Source: Algibacter pectinivorans (lineage in GTDB: Bacteria > Bacteroidota > Bacteroidia > Flavobacteriales > Flavobacteriaceae). From it: a stretch of 64,000 nucleotides of DNA. Under the pieces are notes generated by a model that was given only the letters and a program-made list of their open reading frames with translations, searched no databases and was not told the DNA's origin. Numbering within the stretch: the first letter of the stretch is position 1; each line of letters starts with the position of its first letter. The translations under genes and the position numbers were made by a program. Positions 44,684-54,313 of this stretch are shown here, piece after piece. Where the stretch lies: NCBI RefSeq assembly GCF_900112595.1, contig NZ_FOMI01000010.1, positions 1 to 64,000 on the forward strand, read 5' to 3'.

Positions 44684-47428
44684 ACTTTTCAAAAACCGAG
44701 CCATACTTTTACAAAAATACATTTAAAAGCGTTGCATACAAACAACTTTAAAATACTTTTTGCACTTAGTTTTACTGTGTTTATCAACACGTTAAGCTTT
44801 TCTCAAGATATCCCTAAAAAAGGAAAAAGCATTAACGCAACTGTTAAAGATAGTTTAGTTACTAGTGTTGACAGTCTTGATGTTTTAAATACTTCTGAGA
44901 AAATTAAGGATACCATTACCTCAGATTCTATAAAACCTAAAAAGGAGTTGTTAGAAAACATAGTTAAGTATCACGCTAAAGATTACACTACTTTTAGTAA
45001 TAAAAAACAAAAACTATACTTATATAATGAAGCCAAAATAGACTATGGCGACATGAATATAACCGCTGGAAGTATAACCATAGACTATAATACCAATACG
45101 GTTTATGCTGTAGGAATTACAGATTCTACTGGAACCTATAGTCAAAAACCAGTTTTTACTCAAGGTAGTAATGTAGTAGAGCCCGACTCTATCGTATTTA
45201 ATACAGAAACCCAAAAGGCTTTAATTTACAACTCTAAAACAGAACAAGGAGAAGGTACTGTTATATCCGAAATTACTAAAAAAGAGAACGACTCTGTTTA
45301 TTTCATTAAAGACGCAAAATATACAACAGCTAGTAATTTAGAAGATCCCGAGTATTACTTAAAATTAAGAAAAGCTAAAATTGTACCAGGTAAAAAAATT
45401 GTAACTGGTTTGGCAAACCTATTTATTTACGATGTTCCTACACCTTTAGGTTTACCTTTTGGCTTTTTTCCGCAAAGTGAAACACAAACATCTGGCGTGA
45501 TAATCCCAACTTTTGGAGAACAAAATACCAGAGGATATTTTTTACAAAACGGAGGATACTATTTTGCTATAAATGATTATGTAGATTTAGCAATTTTAGG
45601 GGATTACTACACTAATGGAAGTTATGGTATACGTTTAGAAAACAAGTATAAGAAGCGCTATAAATACAGTGGAAATGTTGGGTTTAGCTATGAACATTTA
45701 ATAACAAGTGAACGTGGTTTTTCAGACTATGCAACAAGTACTATTTATAATTTGAGGTGGTCGCATAGTCAGGATTCAAAGGCCAACCCTAATTCACGTT
45801 TTTCAGCTTCTGTAAACTTAGGAAGTAGTAATTACTATCAGCAATCCCTTAATCAAATAAACGCTGCAAATTTTTTAAATAACACCCTGTCTTCATCTGT
45901 TTCCTATTCCAAAACATTTCAAGGTGAACCACAGGTTAATTATAGCTTAACAGCTACACATTCACAAAACACAAATACAGAAGAAATTAACATGACGCTT
46001 CCAACCTTTCAAGGAAGCGTTGGTAGAGTTTACCCTTTTGCCTCAAAAAACGGATCAAAAAAGGGTATAATTCAAAATATAAATTTACAATATAATATCC
46101 GTGGCGAGAATAGGATTTCTACAACAGACTCGTTGTTCTTTAAAAAAGAAATGTTTGATGATGCCAAAATTGGTTTTCAGCACTCAATTCCAATATCTAC
46201 AAATTTTAAACTTTTTAAATATTTTAGTGCTAGTGCTAGTAGCAGCTTTAATGAGGTTTGGACTTTTAAAACCGTAAGTAAAACTTTTGACACCGTTGAA
46301 CGAGAAACCATAACTGAAACTATAAGTGGTTTTGATGCTTTTAGAACATATAATTTTAGTACAAGTTTAGGAACAACAGTTTATGGTATGTTTAATTTTG
46401 AAAAAGAAGGAAAAGATCGTAAAATTAAAGCTATAAGGCATGTTATTAGGCCATCCATTAGCTATAACATTAACCCTGCTTTCGACCAGTATTATGACAC
46501 CTATGAAGTAGTTAGTGCCGATGGCTTAACAACTAGTGATGTAGATTTTACTCGTTTCGAAGAAAGTATATTTGGCACACCCAATAAAACCTTTTCCAGT
46601 TCTATGGGAATAACAGTTTCTAATAACCTTGAAGCTAAGGTTAAAGACAAAGACAGTACAGCTACAGAAGATAAAAAAATAATTATTTTTAATAACTTAA
46701 ACTTTTCTACCTCTTATAATTTTGCTGGCGACTCATTAAAATGGAGTCCAGTTAGGGTAAGTGGAGGAACACAGTTGTTTAAAAATAAAATGAGTATTAA
46801 TTTTGGAGCTACGTTAGACCCATATGCTTTAGATAATAATAACACAAGAATAGACACTTATAATATTGACAATGGTGGTAGTTTGTTTCGATTAACAAGC
46901 GCCAACATGAACGCTAGTTGGTCTTTTTCTAGTAAAGACGGCAATAGTAAAGATAAAAACGATAATTCAGAAGAAAATAGGCAAAGGGGAGGTAGAGCAG
47001 ACGACTTATTTGGAGTATCACAAGATTTTTCTAATCAACAAATACAAGAAAAAAGAGGTGAAAAGGAAGAAAAGCCTAGTGAGTTCTATAATTTTAAAAT
47101 ACCATGGAGTTTTAGAGTGGCTTATGCTGTAAATTACTCCAATAGCGCTAGACAAAATGAAATATCGTCCCATGCACTAATGTTTTCTGGAGATATAGAT
47201 TTATCATCAAAATGGTCTGTGGGTGGATCTTCGGGTTACGATTTAAAAAATGCCGGTTTCACCTATACGCAACTCCGTTTTGAACGTGATTTATTAAGTT
47301 GGAGAATGAACTTTAGTTGGATTCCTTTTAGTGCCAATAGCTCTTGGAATTTCTTTATAGGTATAAAATCTAGTATTTTAAGCGATCTTAAGTACGAAAA
47401 ACGTAGACAACCGGATATTCAATTATAA
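44681..47428 (+). CDS. lptD: LPS-assembly outer-membrane protein LptD-like
   Basis: 915 residues by the TTG start at 44681; an alternative TTG at 44732 places Met directly before HTNNFKILFALSFTVFI, a cleaner signal peptide ending in SFSQ. The LptA/OstA-like beta-jellyroll (about 95-235, VKYHAKDYTTFSNKKQKLYLY, ITAGSITIDYNTN) is followed by PLGLPFGFFPQSETQTSGVIIPTFGE, a typical LptD plug/barrel junction, and a long barrel. It inserts LPS/LOS into the outer leaflet. The C-terminal portion has Asn/Lys/Arg/Glu-rich loops (about 745-810). RidA follows 85 bp later. Confidence 0.92.
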   Translation: MTFQKPSHTFTKIHLKALHTNNFKILFALSFTVFINTLSFSQDIPKKGKSINATVKDSLVTSVDSLDVLNTSEKIKDTITSDSIKPKKELLENIVKYHAKDYTTFSNKKQKLYLYNEAKIDYGDMNITAGSITIDYNTNTVYAVGITDSTGTYSQKPVFTQGSNVVEPDSIVFNTETQKALIYNSKTEQGEGTVISEITKKENDSVYFIKDAKYTTASNLEDPEYYLKLRKAKIVPGKKIVTGLANLFIYDVPTPLGLPFGFFPQSETQTSGVIIPTFGEQNTRGYFLQNGGYYFAINDYVDLAILGDYYTNGSYGIRLENKYKKRYKYSGNVGFSYEHLITSERGFSDYATSTIYNLRWSHSQDSKANPNSRFSASVNLGSSNYYQQSLNQINAANFLNNTLSSSVSYSKTFQGEPQVNYSLTATHSQNTNTEEINMTLPTFQGSVGRVYPFASKNGSKKGIIQNINLQYNIRGENRISTTDSLFFKKEMFDDAKIGFQHSIPISTNFKLFKYFSASASSSFNEVWTFKTVSKTFDTVERETITETISGFDAFRTYNFSTSLGTTVYGMFNFEKEGKDRKIKAIRHVIRPSISYNINPAFDQYYDTYEVVSADGLTTSDVDFTRFEESIFGTPNKTFSSSMGITVSNNLEAKVKDKDSTATEDKKIIIFNNLNFSTSYNFAGDSLKWSPVRVSGGTQLFKNKMSINFGATLDPYALDNNNTRIDTYNIDNGGSLFRLTSANMNASWSFSSKDGNSKDKNDNSEENRQRGGRADDLFGVSQDFSNQQIQEKRGEKEEKPSEFYNFKIPWSFRVAYAVNYSNSARQNEISSHALMFSGDIDLSSKWSVGGSSGYDLKNAGFTYTQLRFERDLLSWRMNFSWIPFSANSSWNFFIGIKSSILSDLKYEKRRQPDIQL

Positions 47429-47513
47429 CCCCGTTTAGGTTCATCTAATTAATAGACTAAAAGACGTAAACCAAGAATTCGTTTTTTTTCAGATTATTAA
47501 AAATTATACTATT

Positions 47514-47894
47514 ATGAAAACCATTATTACAACAAAAAATGCCCCCGCTCCTATAGGTCCTTATAATCAAGCTATCCTAACAGGAAACACCTTATATACT
47601 TCTGGACAAATTGCAATAAACCCAGAAACAAATGCATTAGTGCTTGACTCTATAGAAGACGAAACTAAGCAAGTTATGCAAAATTTAAAAGCCGTTTTAG
47701 AAGCCGCAGACATGACGTTTAAAAACGTTATAAAATCTTCTATTTTTATAAGTAACATGGATAATTTTACAACAATAAACGCCGTTTACGGTAGTTATTT
47801 TGATGAGGCCAATGCACCAGCAAGAGAAACTGTAGAAGTGGCAAGATTACCTAAAAGTGTAAATGTAGAAATTAGTATAATTGCCGTAAAATAA
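47514..47894 (+). CDS. RidA family enamine/imine deaminase
   Basis: 126 residues. Signature: NAPAPIGPYNQAI at the N-terminus, YTSGQIAINPETN, TFKNVIKSSIFISNMDNF, and the C-terminal PARETVEVARLPKSVNVEISIIAVK. RidA proteins hydrolyse reactive enamines released by PLP-dependent enzymes. The arginine in PARETVEV is the expected active-site residue. It follows lptD by 85 bp and converges with the sensor kinase. Confidence 0.95.
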   Translation: MKTIITTKNAPAPIGPYNQAILTGNTLYTSGQIAINPETNALVLDSIEDETKQVMQNLKAVLEAADMTFKNVIKSSIFISNMDNFTTINAVYGSYFDEANAPARETVEVARLPKSVNVEISIIAVK

Positions 47895-47900
47895 AAAAAA

Positions 47901-49313
47901 TTAATAATGGATACTCGCAAACTTTTCTAACAAGTCTTTAAGTTTTAAAACGTCTATTGGCTTTGGTAAAAAATCATCGATACCTGCTAGTTTTGCCTTT
48001 TCAATATCCCTTTCAAACGCACTTGCAGACACACCAATAATTGGCGTTTTATTTATATAGTATTTATCGGTCTCTTTTATAAGTTTTGTTGCCTGGTACC
48101 CATCCATATCTGGCATATAAATATCCATAAAAATCATATCGAAATCTAGTATTTTATAAAGTTCTACAGCTTCTAAGCCATTTTTAGCAAAAGTACAATC
48201 TGCACCTTGCTTTTCTAAAAGAAATTTAATTACCTTTTGGTTCATTCTATTATCCTCGGCAATAAGTACATTAAATTTTGTAGCAAGTAACGGTTTGCTT
48301 GTTTCTTCAACTTTTTTAACATTTAATGTTTTTTTAAGTTGAAGGCTAAAATAATAAGTAGAGCCTTCATTTTCTTTACTTTCTAATTTAAGCTCGCCGC
48401 CCATAAAATCAACTAACTTATGTGATATTGATAAACCCATACCACCGCCTCTATAATCTTTCTTAATTTTATTTGCATAAACTCCATCAAAATTATTAAA
48501 AACGTGTTTAACGTCTTCCTCCTTCATGCCTATACCCGTATCTTTAATATAAAATGTAATAATTTGATCATTATCTATACCTACCGATTGGTCTACGATT
48601 ACTGATATTTTACCTGCATTAGTAAATTTTATAGCATTATTTATTAAATTTACTAATACTTGTTGAATCCTTTTAGAATCAGCTAAAACTAAAAACTTCC
48701 CTTTTTCTTCAGATATAAATTTATATTCAAATTCCAATCCCTTTTCCCACGCCTGATACTCCAGAATTTTAAAAAGCTGAGATAAATCTGTTTTAAGATC
48801 CGTTGTTTGTAAATTAAGCTCTAAGTCCTTTTCACTTACCTCTTGGTTACTAGACACCATATTTACTAACTGTAATAGGTGTTTCGAAGAGTATTCTGCA
48901 ATTTCAACCTGAGCCGTTTGATCACTATTAAGTTCTGTTTGTCTTAACATATTTAACATACCTAAAACAGTATTTAGTGGGGTACGCACTTCATAAATCA
49001 TATTTGCTAAATAAATAGATTTCTGGTTTGCAATTTCATCTGCGTAGTCTAAACTTTCTTTTAATTCCTTTACCCTAATTCTAAGGTTTTTTTCTATTAC
49101 AACATTTTTAAGTTGATTCTTTAAAAAATACTGTAAAACAAAAACTTGCATTATAGCTAACACAAATAAAAATACAGCCGCACTTTGATCATAAATTTTC
49201 TTTTCTAAATAAAAATAACCTAAAAGTAAAATAGCGGCAATAGATATAAATATGAAAAAAGACAATTGCTTCTTCATTTTTATCCGTTTAATACATTTAG
49301 GGAAACCTTTCAT
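47901..49313 (-). CDS. Hybrid sensor histidine kinase/response regulator with Tyr in place of the phospho-His
   Basis: 470 residues. Two membrane segments (about 18-35 and 46-64), a short helical linker, the dimerisation (HisKA-like) region, ATPase domain (N box VNLINNAIKFTN, G1 IKDTGIGM, G2 GGGMGLSISHKL) and receiver (about 350-470; FMDIYMPDMDG with phospho-Asp, SASAF and LPKPID). The H box reads NMIYEVRTPLN: the residue at 107 is Tyr (codon TAT, complement of 48993-48995) where NMSHEIRTPLN-type kinases have His. ATPase and receiver motifs look intact. The likely true start is Met13 (49277), since residues 1-12 are untypical. Its genome partners are unknown. Confidence 0.9.
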   Translation of the reverse strand: MKGFPKCIKRIKMKKQLSFFIFISIAAILLLGYFYLEKKIYDQSAAVFLFVLAIMQVFVLQYFLKNQLKNVVIEKNLRIRVKELKESLDYADEIANQKSIYLANMIYEVRTPLNTVLGMLNMLRQTELNSDQTAQVEIAEYSSKHLLQLVNMVSSNQEVSEKDLELNLQTTDLKTDLSQLFKILEYQAWEKGLEFEYKFISEEKGKFLVLADSKRIQQVLVNLINNAIKFTNAGKISVIVDQSVGIDNDQIITFYIKDTGIGMKEEDVKHVFNNFDGVYANKIKKDYRGGGMGLSISHKLVDFMGGELKLESKENEGSTYYFSLQLKKTLNVKKVEETSKPLLATKFNVLIAEDNRMNQKVIKFLLEKQGADCTFAKNGLEAVELYKILDFDMIFMDIYMPDMDGYQATKLIKETDKYYINKTPIIGVSASAFERDIEKAKLAGIDDFLPKPIDVLKLKDLLEKFASIHY

Positions 49314-49446
49314 TAATTTGAGCTTTTAACAAACTTATCTATAATTATAGTAAATAACAAGAGTATTATTTAGAATTATTTGGTTTAATTATTACTAATT
49401 TACTTAAATTTAAGCTTTAATCAATTAATAAAAAAACAGTTGTTTA

Positions 49447-50484
49447 ATGCGCATAGAACACGAAATAAAATTAGGGTTTAAAGATGTCATGATTCGCCCA
49501 AAACGTTCAACACTTAAAAGCCGTTCTCAAGTTAACCTAAAACGCGAGTTTAAATTTCTTCACAGCCAAACAACATGGAAAGGCATACCAATTATAGCTG
49601 CTAATATGGATACCGTTGGCACATTTGAAATGGCAAAAACGCTATCTAAAAACAAACTTTTTTCGGCCATTCATAAACATTATAGTTTAGAAGAATGGGA
49701 CGGCTTTTTAAAAAGCGCACCAGCAGGCATTGAAGATTATATTGCTGTTAGTACCGGAATTGGTGAACATGATGCCGATAAGCTATCTCAAATCATTACT
49801 AAACACCCGCAACTTAAATTTATTTGTATTGATGTTGCCAATGGCTATTCGGAATATTTTACAGATTTTGTTAAGCAAACACGTAGCACATACCCAGATA
49901 AAGTTATCATTGCAGGTAATGTAGTTACTGGCGAAATGGTAGAAGAGTTATTACTCTCTGGCGCCGATATTGTAAAAGTAGGTATTGGTCCAGGTTCGGT
50001 ATGTACAACACGTGTTAAAACAGGCGTAGGTTACCCCCAGTTATCTGCTATAATAGAATGTGCAGATGCCGCTCATGGATTAGGCGGTCAAATTATTAGT
50101 GATGGCGGATGCGCTATTCCAGGAGATATCGCGAAAGCTTTTGGTGCCGGAGCAGATTTTGTTATGCTAGGTGGTATGCTTGCAGGACATGATGAAAGCG
50201 GTGGAGAAACTATTGAGCGAAATGGCGAAAAACACAAAAAATTTTATGGCATGAGTTCTGAAACGGCTATGGATAAACACGTTGGTGGCGTTGCAGAATA
50301 TCGTGCTAGCGAGGGCAAAACCGTAGAAGTACCATATCGTGGTAAAGTTGAAAAAACCTTGCAAGATATTTTGGGTGGTATTCGAAGTACCTGTACTTAT
50401 GTAGGTGCAGCACGATTAAAAGAGCTTACAAAATGCACCACCTTTATTAGAGTTGCAGAGCAGGAAAACAAAACTTATACATAA
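49447..50484 (+). CDS. guaC: GMP reductase
   Basis: 345 residues, IMPDH/GMPR barrel. The catalytic-loop cysteine is in [20 protein letters not shown], with [23 protein letters not shown] before it and [25 protein letters not shown] after. It lacks CBS domains, as GMP reductase should. It converts GMP to IMP with NADPH in purine salvage. The N-terminus [21 protein letters not shown] matches GuaC rather than IMPDH. Monocistronic. Confidence 0.95.
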   Translation: MRIEHEIKLGFKDVMIRPKRSTLKSRSQVNLKREFKFLHSQTTWKGIPIIAANMDTVGTFEMAKTLSKNKLFSAIHKHYSLEEWDGFLKSAPAGIEDYIAVSTGIGEHDADKLSQIITKHPQLKFICIDVANGYSEYFTDFVKQTRSTYPDKVIIAGNVVTGEMVEELLLSGADIVKVGIGPGSVCTTRVKTGVGYPQLSAIIECADAAHGLGGQIISDGGCAIPGDIAKAFGAGADFVMLGGMLAGHDESGGETIERNGEKHKKFYGMSSETAMDKHVGGVAEYRASEGKTVEVPYRGKVEKTLQDILGGIRSTCTYVGAARLKELTKCTTFIRVAEQENKTYT

Positions 50485-50676
50485 CAAATTTTAACCCTAG
50501 AATAAAATTTAAATTATAGCAATATCACCAATATTCTTAGTGATTTTAAATTTTAGCATTTATCAATGAGTATAAATATTAAAATGATAATTTAATTCTA
50601 TTAATTCTGAGACTTTTTAAGTGTTTTCTTAATATAAAACCCTTAAATTGTAATATCTAATTATTAAATAACAACT

Positions 50677-53600
50677 ATGGCGTTAAAAATTGTAATTTCT
50701 CATAAAACAAAGTATAAATATGATAGACCAGTGTCATTATCACCACATATCTTTAGATTAAGACCTGCACCACACAGCAGAACGCCTATAGAAGCTTACT
50801 CGATAAAAATTACGCCCGAAAACCAATTCTTTAATTGGCAACAAGATCCATTTGGAAATTATATGGCGCGGTTAATTTTTCCAGAAAAAACGACTGAGCT
50901 TACTATTGATGTAGAAATTATAGCCGATTTAAAAACCATAAATCCCTTTGACTTTTTTGTTGAAGAATACGCCGAAGAATATCCTTTTGAATATAAAGAG
51001 GAAACAAAAAAGGAGTTACTACCCTATTTAGAAATTACCGATAAAGGAAAACTGCTTCAGGATTTCCTTAAAACATTAGATTATACGCCTAGAAAAACCA
51101 TTTATTTTTTAATTGATATCAATCGAAAAATATATGAATACTTAAATTATAACATCAGGATGGATCCTGGTGTACAATCCTGCGAAGAAACTTTAAATAT
51201 TAAAAGTGGCTCTTGTCGCGATTATGCTTGGTTATTTGTGCAAACCTTACGCCATTTAGGTTTTGGTGCACGTTTTGTATCTGGTTATTTGGTACAGTTA
51301 AAATCTGATGAAAAATCATTAGACGGCCCATCTGGACCCGAAGAAGATTTTACCGATTTACACGCATGGGCCGAAGTGTATTTGCCTGGTGCTGGTTGGA
51401 TAGGATTCGATGCTACCTCTGGCCTATTAGCCGGAGAAGGCCACATTCCATTAGCTTGTACGCCTACTTTTGAAAGTGCTGCGCCCGTTACCGGAATGTC
51501 CGATGTTTGCGAAACCGAGTTCTTTTTTGAAAATTCTGTTAAACGTATTTTCGAATCGCCTAGAGTTACCAAACCTTATACCGAAGAACAATGGAAGGCC
51601 ATTTACAAACTAGGTTTTAAGGTAGAAAAACAATTAGAAAAAGGAGACGTACGTTTAACCATGGGGGGCGAACCTACATTTGTATCTATCGACGATATGG
51701 AATCGCCAGAATGGAATACCGATGCCGATGGTCCGCATAAAAGAGAATTAGCCAAAAACCTTTCGGCACGATTGTACGATGAGTTTGCCAAAGGCGGTGT
51801 ATTGCATCAAGCACAAGGTAAATGGTATCCTGGAGAACCTTTACCACGCTGGTCTATAGAATTATGTTGGCGAAAAGATGGCAGAAACATTTGGCATAAC
51901 AAGAAATTATTATCCTTGTTTGCCGATAATCCTACCGTTCCAGAAAATGCCGATATTCTATTTCTAGAAACCCTAACCAAACATTTAGGAATTACCGATA
52001 CTACAATAGTGCCCACTTACGAGGATGCCTTCTATTTTATGTGGGAAGAAGGCAAACTACCAATAGATGTCGATCCTACAAAAGATGATGGCGCCCTATT
52101 AGTAAAAAACAAACTTAAAGAGATTCTTAAGGATGGTAAATCTAAAGCCGTTGGTTATGTATTACCACTAAACAACTCTATAGGAACTTGGTATACTAGC
52201 GACTGGACTTTTAGAAGAAACCACTTGTTTTTAATACCCGGAAACTCCCCTATTGGTTTACGTTTGCCATTAGATTCTTTAATACGAAAACCAGAACATG
52301 GCGAATTCCCGCAGTTTGTGCCCGATAATTTTTCTGTAAAAGGACGATTACCAAGCTATAAAAAAACAGCAGCCACACGTTACGAGAATGTGGTAAACAA
52401 TGGCGCACCTATAAATAACAGTTATTTTATAAGAACCGCCTTATGTTCAGAAGTTAGAGATGGTAAATTATACTTGTTCTTACCACCAATGGACTCTGCC
52501 GAAATATTTTTAGACCTTATTGCGTCCATTGAAGCCACGGCAAAAAAATTAAATATTCCTGTTATTTTAGAAGGTTACGATCCTCCAAAAGATCATAGAC
52601 TAGAATCTATGAAAATAACACCAGATCCGGGAGTAATAGAAATAAATGTACATCCAGCCAAAAACTGGGAAGAGTTAACCCATAACACCTTAACGCTATA
52701 CAAACTAGCAAAGCAATCGCGTTTAGGAACCGAAAAGTTCATGCTCGATGGTAAGCATACCGGAACAGGTGGCGGAAACCACGTGACTTTAGGTGGTATA
52801 TCACCAGCCGATAGTCCTTTACTTCGTAAACCTAGTTTATTACGTAGTTTATTAACCTTTTGGCAACATCACCCAGGACTATCTTATTTATTCTCTGGGG
52901 CATTTATTGGCGCCACAAGTCAAGCACCACGAATAGACGAAGCCCGTATGGAAAACCTATACGAGCTCGAAATAGCCTTTAGTCAAATACCTAAAGATGG
53001 CGACGTCCCTTTTTGGTTAACCGATAGATTGTTTCGCCATTTACTAACCGATTTAACAGGAAACACACACCGTGCAGAATTCTGTATCGATAAATTATAC
53101 TCACCAGACTCTTCTTCAGGGCGCTTAGGTATCCTCGAGCTTCGTGCTTTCGATATGCCACCGCATCCGCAAATGAGTTTAATGCAAAACCTATTAGTAA
53201 GAACGCTAGTAGCCTGGTTCTGGAAAAAACCATACGAGCACGATTTAGTGCGTTGGGGAACAGAATTACACGATAAATTCCTAATCGAGCATTATGTAAG
53301 AGAAGATATTAAGGATATTGTCGAGCAACTTAACCGAGCCGGATATAAATTTCAAGAAGATTGGTTCAACCCATTCTTCGAGTTTAGGTTCCCGCTTCAC
53401 GGTATGGTTCAAATCAATAATGTGCATTTAGAGTTACGTGCAGCTATCGAGCCATGGAATGTATTAGGGGAAGAAATGACCGGTGGCGGAACCGCTAGGT
53501 ATGTCGATTCTTCCGTAGAGCGTATTCAAGTAAAAGTAAATCATTTTATCGAAGAGCGCTTTGTACTTACCTGCAACGGCGTAAAAGTGCAATTAAACAG

Positions 53601-54003
53601 CACCGGTGTAAAAGGTGAATATGTTGCTGGCGTGCGTTACAAAGCATGGAATCCGCACTCGTCGTTACATCCAACCATCGATGTAGATACGCCATTGGTT
53701 TTCGATATTGTAGATACCTGGAACAAACGCTCCATTGGCGGTTGCACCTATTATGTGGCACATCCTGGAGGCCGTTCGTACGATAGCTACCCTATAAACA
53801 GTTACGAAGCCGAATCGCGACGCATTAACCGTTTCTGGGAGTTTGGCCATACACAAGGCAGCATCCAAGAAACAGAAAGCATCATTCAAGGTGGCGAAAG
53901 CACATCGAAAGTCGAAAAACAAGAAAGCTCTAAAAAGTTTAGTTACAAAGAGCTGCCAATTAATTTCGAGTTTCCGTACACGCTCGATTTGCGTAAAAAA
54001 TAA
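50677..54003 (+). CDS. Transglutaminase-like + DUF2126 protein
   Basis: 1108 residues, no signal peptide. The N-terminal beta sandwich and transglutaminase core (about 1-270) carry the Cys180 (GSCRDYAW), His229 (LHAWAEVY), Asp245 (FDATSG) triad. From about 320 to the end lies DUF2126 (GGEPTFVSID at 329; GGNHVTLGG, LGILELRAFDMPPHPQMSL, GEEMTGGGTARYVDSS), which I recall being interpreted by comparative genomics as a COOH-NH2 ligase of the glutamine-synthetase/GCS type. This is the first gene of a three-gene set with an ATP-grasp/alpha-E protein and another transglutaminase; the set is a predicted peptide-modifying or peptide-synthesising system. A 310-bp gap with a dispersed repeat separates it from the next gene. 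Confidence 0.92.
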   Translation: MALKIVISHKTKYKYDRPVSLSPHIFRLRPAPHSRTPIEAYSIKITPENQFFNWQQDPFGNYMARLIFPEKTTELTIDVEIIADLKTINPFDFFVEEYAEEYPFEYKEETKKELLPYLEITDKGKLLQDFLKTLDYTPRKTIYFLIDINRKIYEYLNYNIRMDPGVQSCEETLNIKSGSCRDYAWLFVQTLRHLGFGARFVSGYLVQLKSDEKSLDGPSGPEEDFTDLHAWAEVYLPGAGWIGFDATSGLLAGEGHIPLACTPTFESAAPVTGMSDVCETEFFFENSVKRIFESPRVTKPYTEEQWKAIYKLGFKVEKQLEKGDVRLTMGGEPTFVSIDDMESPEWNTDADGPHKRELAKNLSARLYDEFAKGGVLHQAQGKWYPGEPLPRWSIELCWRKDGRNIWHNKKLLSLFADNPTVPENADILFLETLTKHLGITDTTIVPTYEDAFYFMWEEGKLPIDVDPTKDDGALLVKNKLKEILKDGKSKAVGYVLPLNNSIGTWYTSDWTFRRNHLFLIPGNSPIGLRLPLDSLIRKPEHGEFPQFVPDNFSVKGRLPSYKKTAATRYENVVNNGAPINNSYFIRTALCSEVRDGKLYLFLPPMDSAEIFLDLIASIEATAKKLNIPVILEGYDPPKDHRLESMKITPDPGVIEINVHPAKNWEELTHNTLTLYKLAKQSRLGTEKFMLDGKHTGTGGGNHVTLGGISPADSPLLRKPSLLRSLLTFWQHHPGLSYLFSGAFIGATSQAPRIDEARMENLYELEIAFSQIPKDGDVPFWLTDRLFRHLLTDLTGNTHRAEFCIDKLYSPDSSSGRLGILELRAFDMPPHPQMSLMQNLLVRTLVAWFWKKPYEHDLVRWGTELHDKFLIEHYVREDIKDIVEQLNRAGYKFQEDWFNPFFEFRFPLHGMVQINNVHLELRAAIEPWNVLGEEMTGGGTARYVDSSVERIQVKVNHFIEERFVLTCNGVKVQLNSTGVKGEYVAGVRYKAWNPHSSLHPTIDVDTPLVFDIVDTWNKRSIGGCTYYVAHPGGRSYDSYPINSYEAESRRINRFWEFGHTQGSIQETESIIQGGESTSKVEKQESSKKFSYKELPINFEFPYTLDLRKK

Positions 54004-54313
54004 AGTCAACACTATTCCTCATAGCACGCTCATGTGTTATAAGGAATGGTTATTACCATTACATCCATTAATATTTTGGGCGCCTGCCTGCCGGCAGGCA
54101 GGTTACCCAAAAAGGGTCGGGCTTTCCGTTGTATCTTTTTTTGCCATTTATGGCAGCAAAAAAAGGATGTCACTTCAATCCCTAACGCAATGGTGCGCAC
54201 AACCCCAAAACAGTGCAATCCCAAGCTATTTTCTTTAAATAAAAAACCATACCACATCTTTAGTACTTATAACAAGATTTTACATTAATTTTGCATTTCT
54301 ATAATCTCAAAAA
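54004..54313. other. 310-bp gap inside the transglutaminase/ATP-grasp cluster
   Basis: It holds the dispersed repeat at 54078-54187 and little else. The 126 bp after the repeat probably contain the promoter of the next gene, but I see no good TANNTTTG box. No plausible ORF. Confidence 0.6.
54078..54187 (-). repeat. Dispersed flavobacterial repeat, copy 2 (full length, 110 bp)
   Basis: On the minus strand it reads from CGTTAGGGATTGAAGTGACA to GGGTAACC and the GC palindrome CCTGCCTGCC/GGCAGGCAGG (54083-54102), ending CGCCC. It matches copy 1 at 40352-40430 with three mismatches over 54 bp, plus an additional 31 bp (AAAGCCCGACCC part). A short hairpin GCTGCCATAAATGGC lies within the poly-T/poly-A flanks. 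It lies between two co-directional genes. Confidence 0.85.

Noticed and set aside
53843-54288. Short frames around the dispersed repeat after the DUF2126 gene
   Set aside because: They translate the palindrome and repeat (RQAG and LPAGR type strings) and are not conserved protein sequence.
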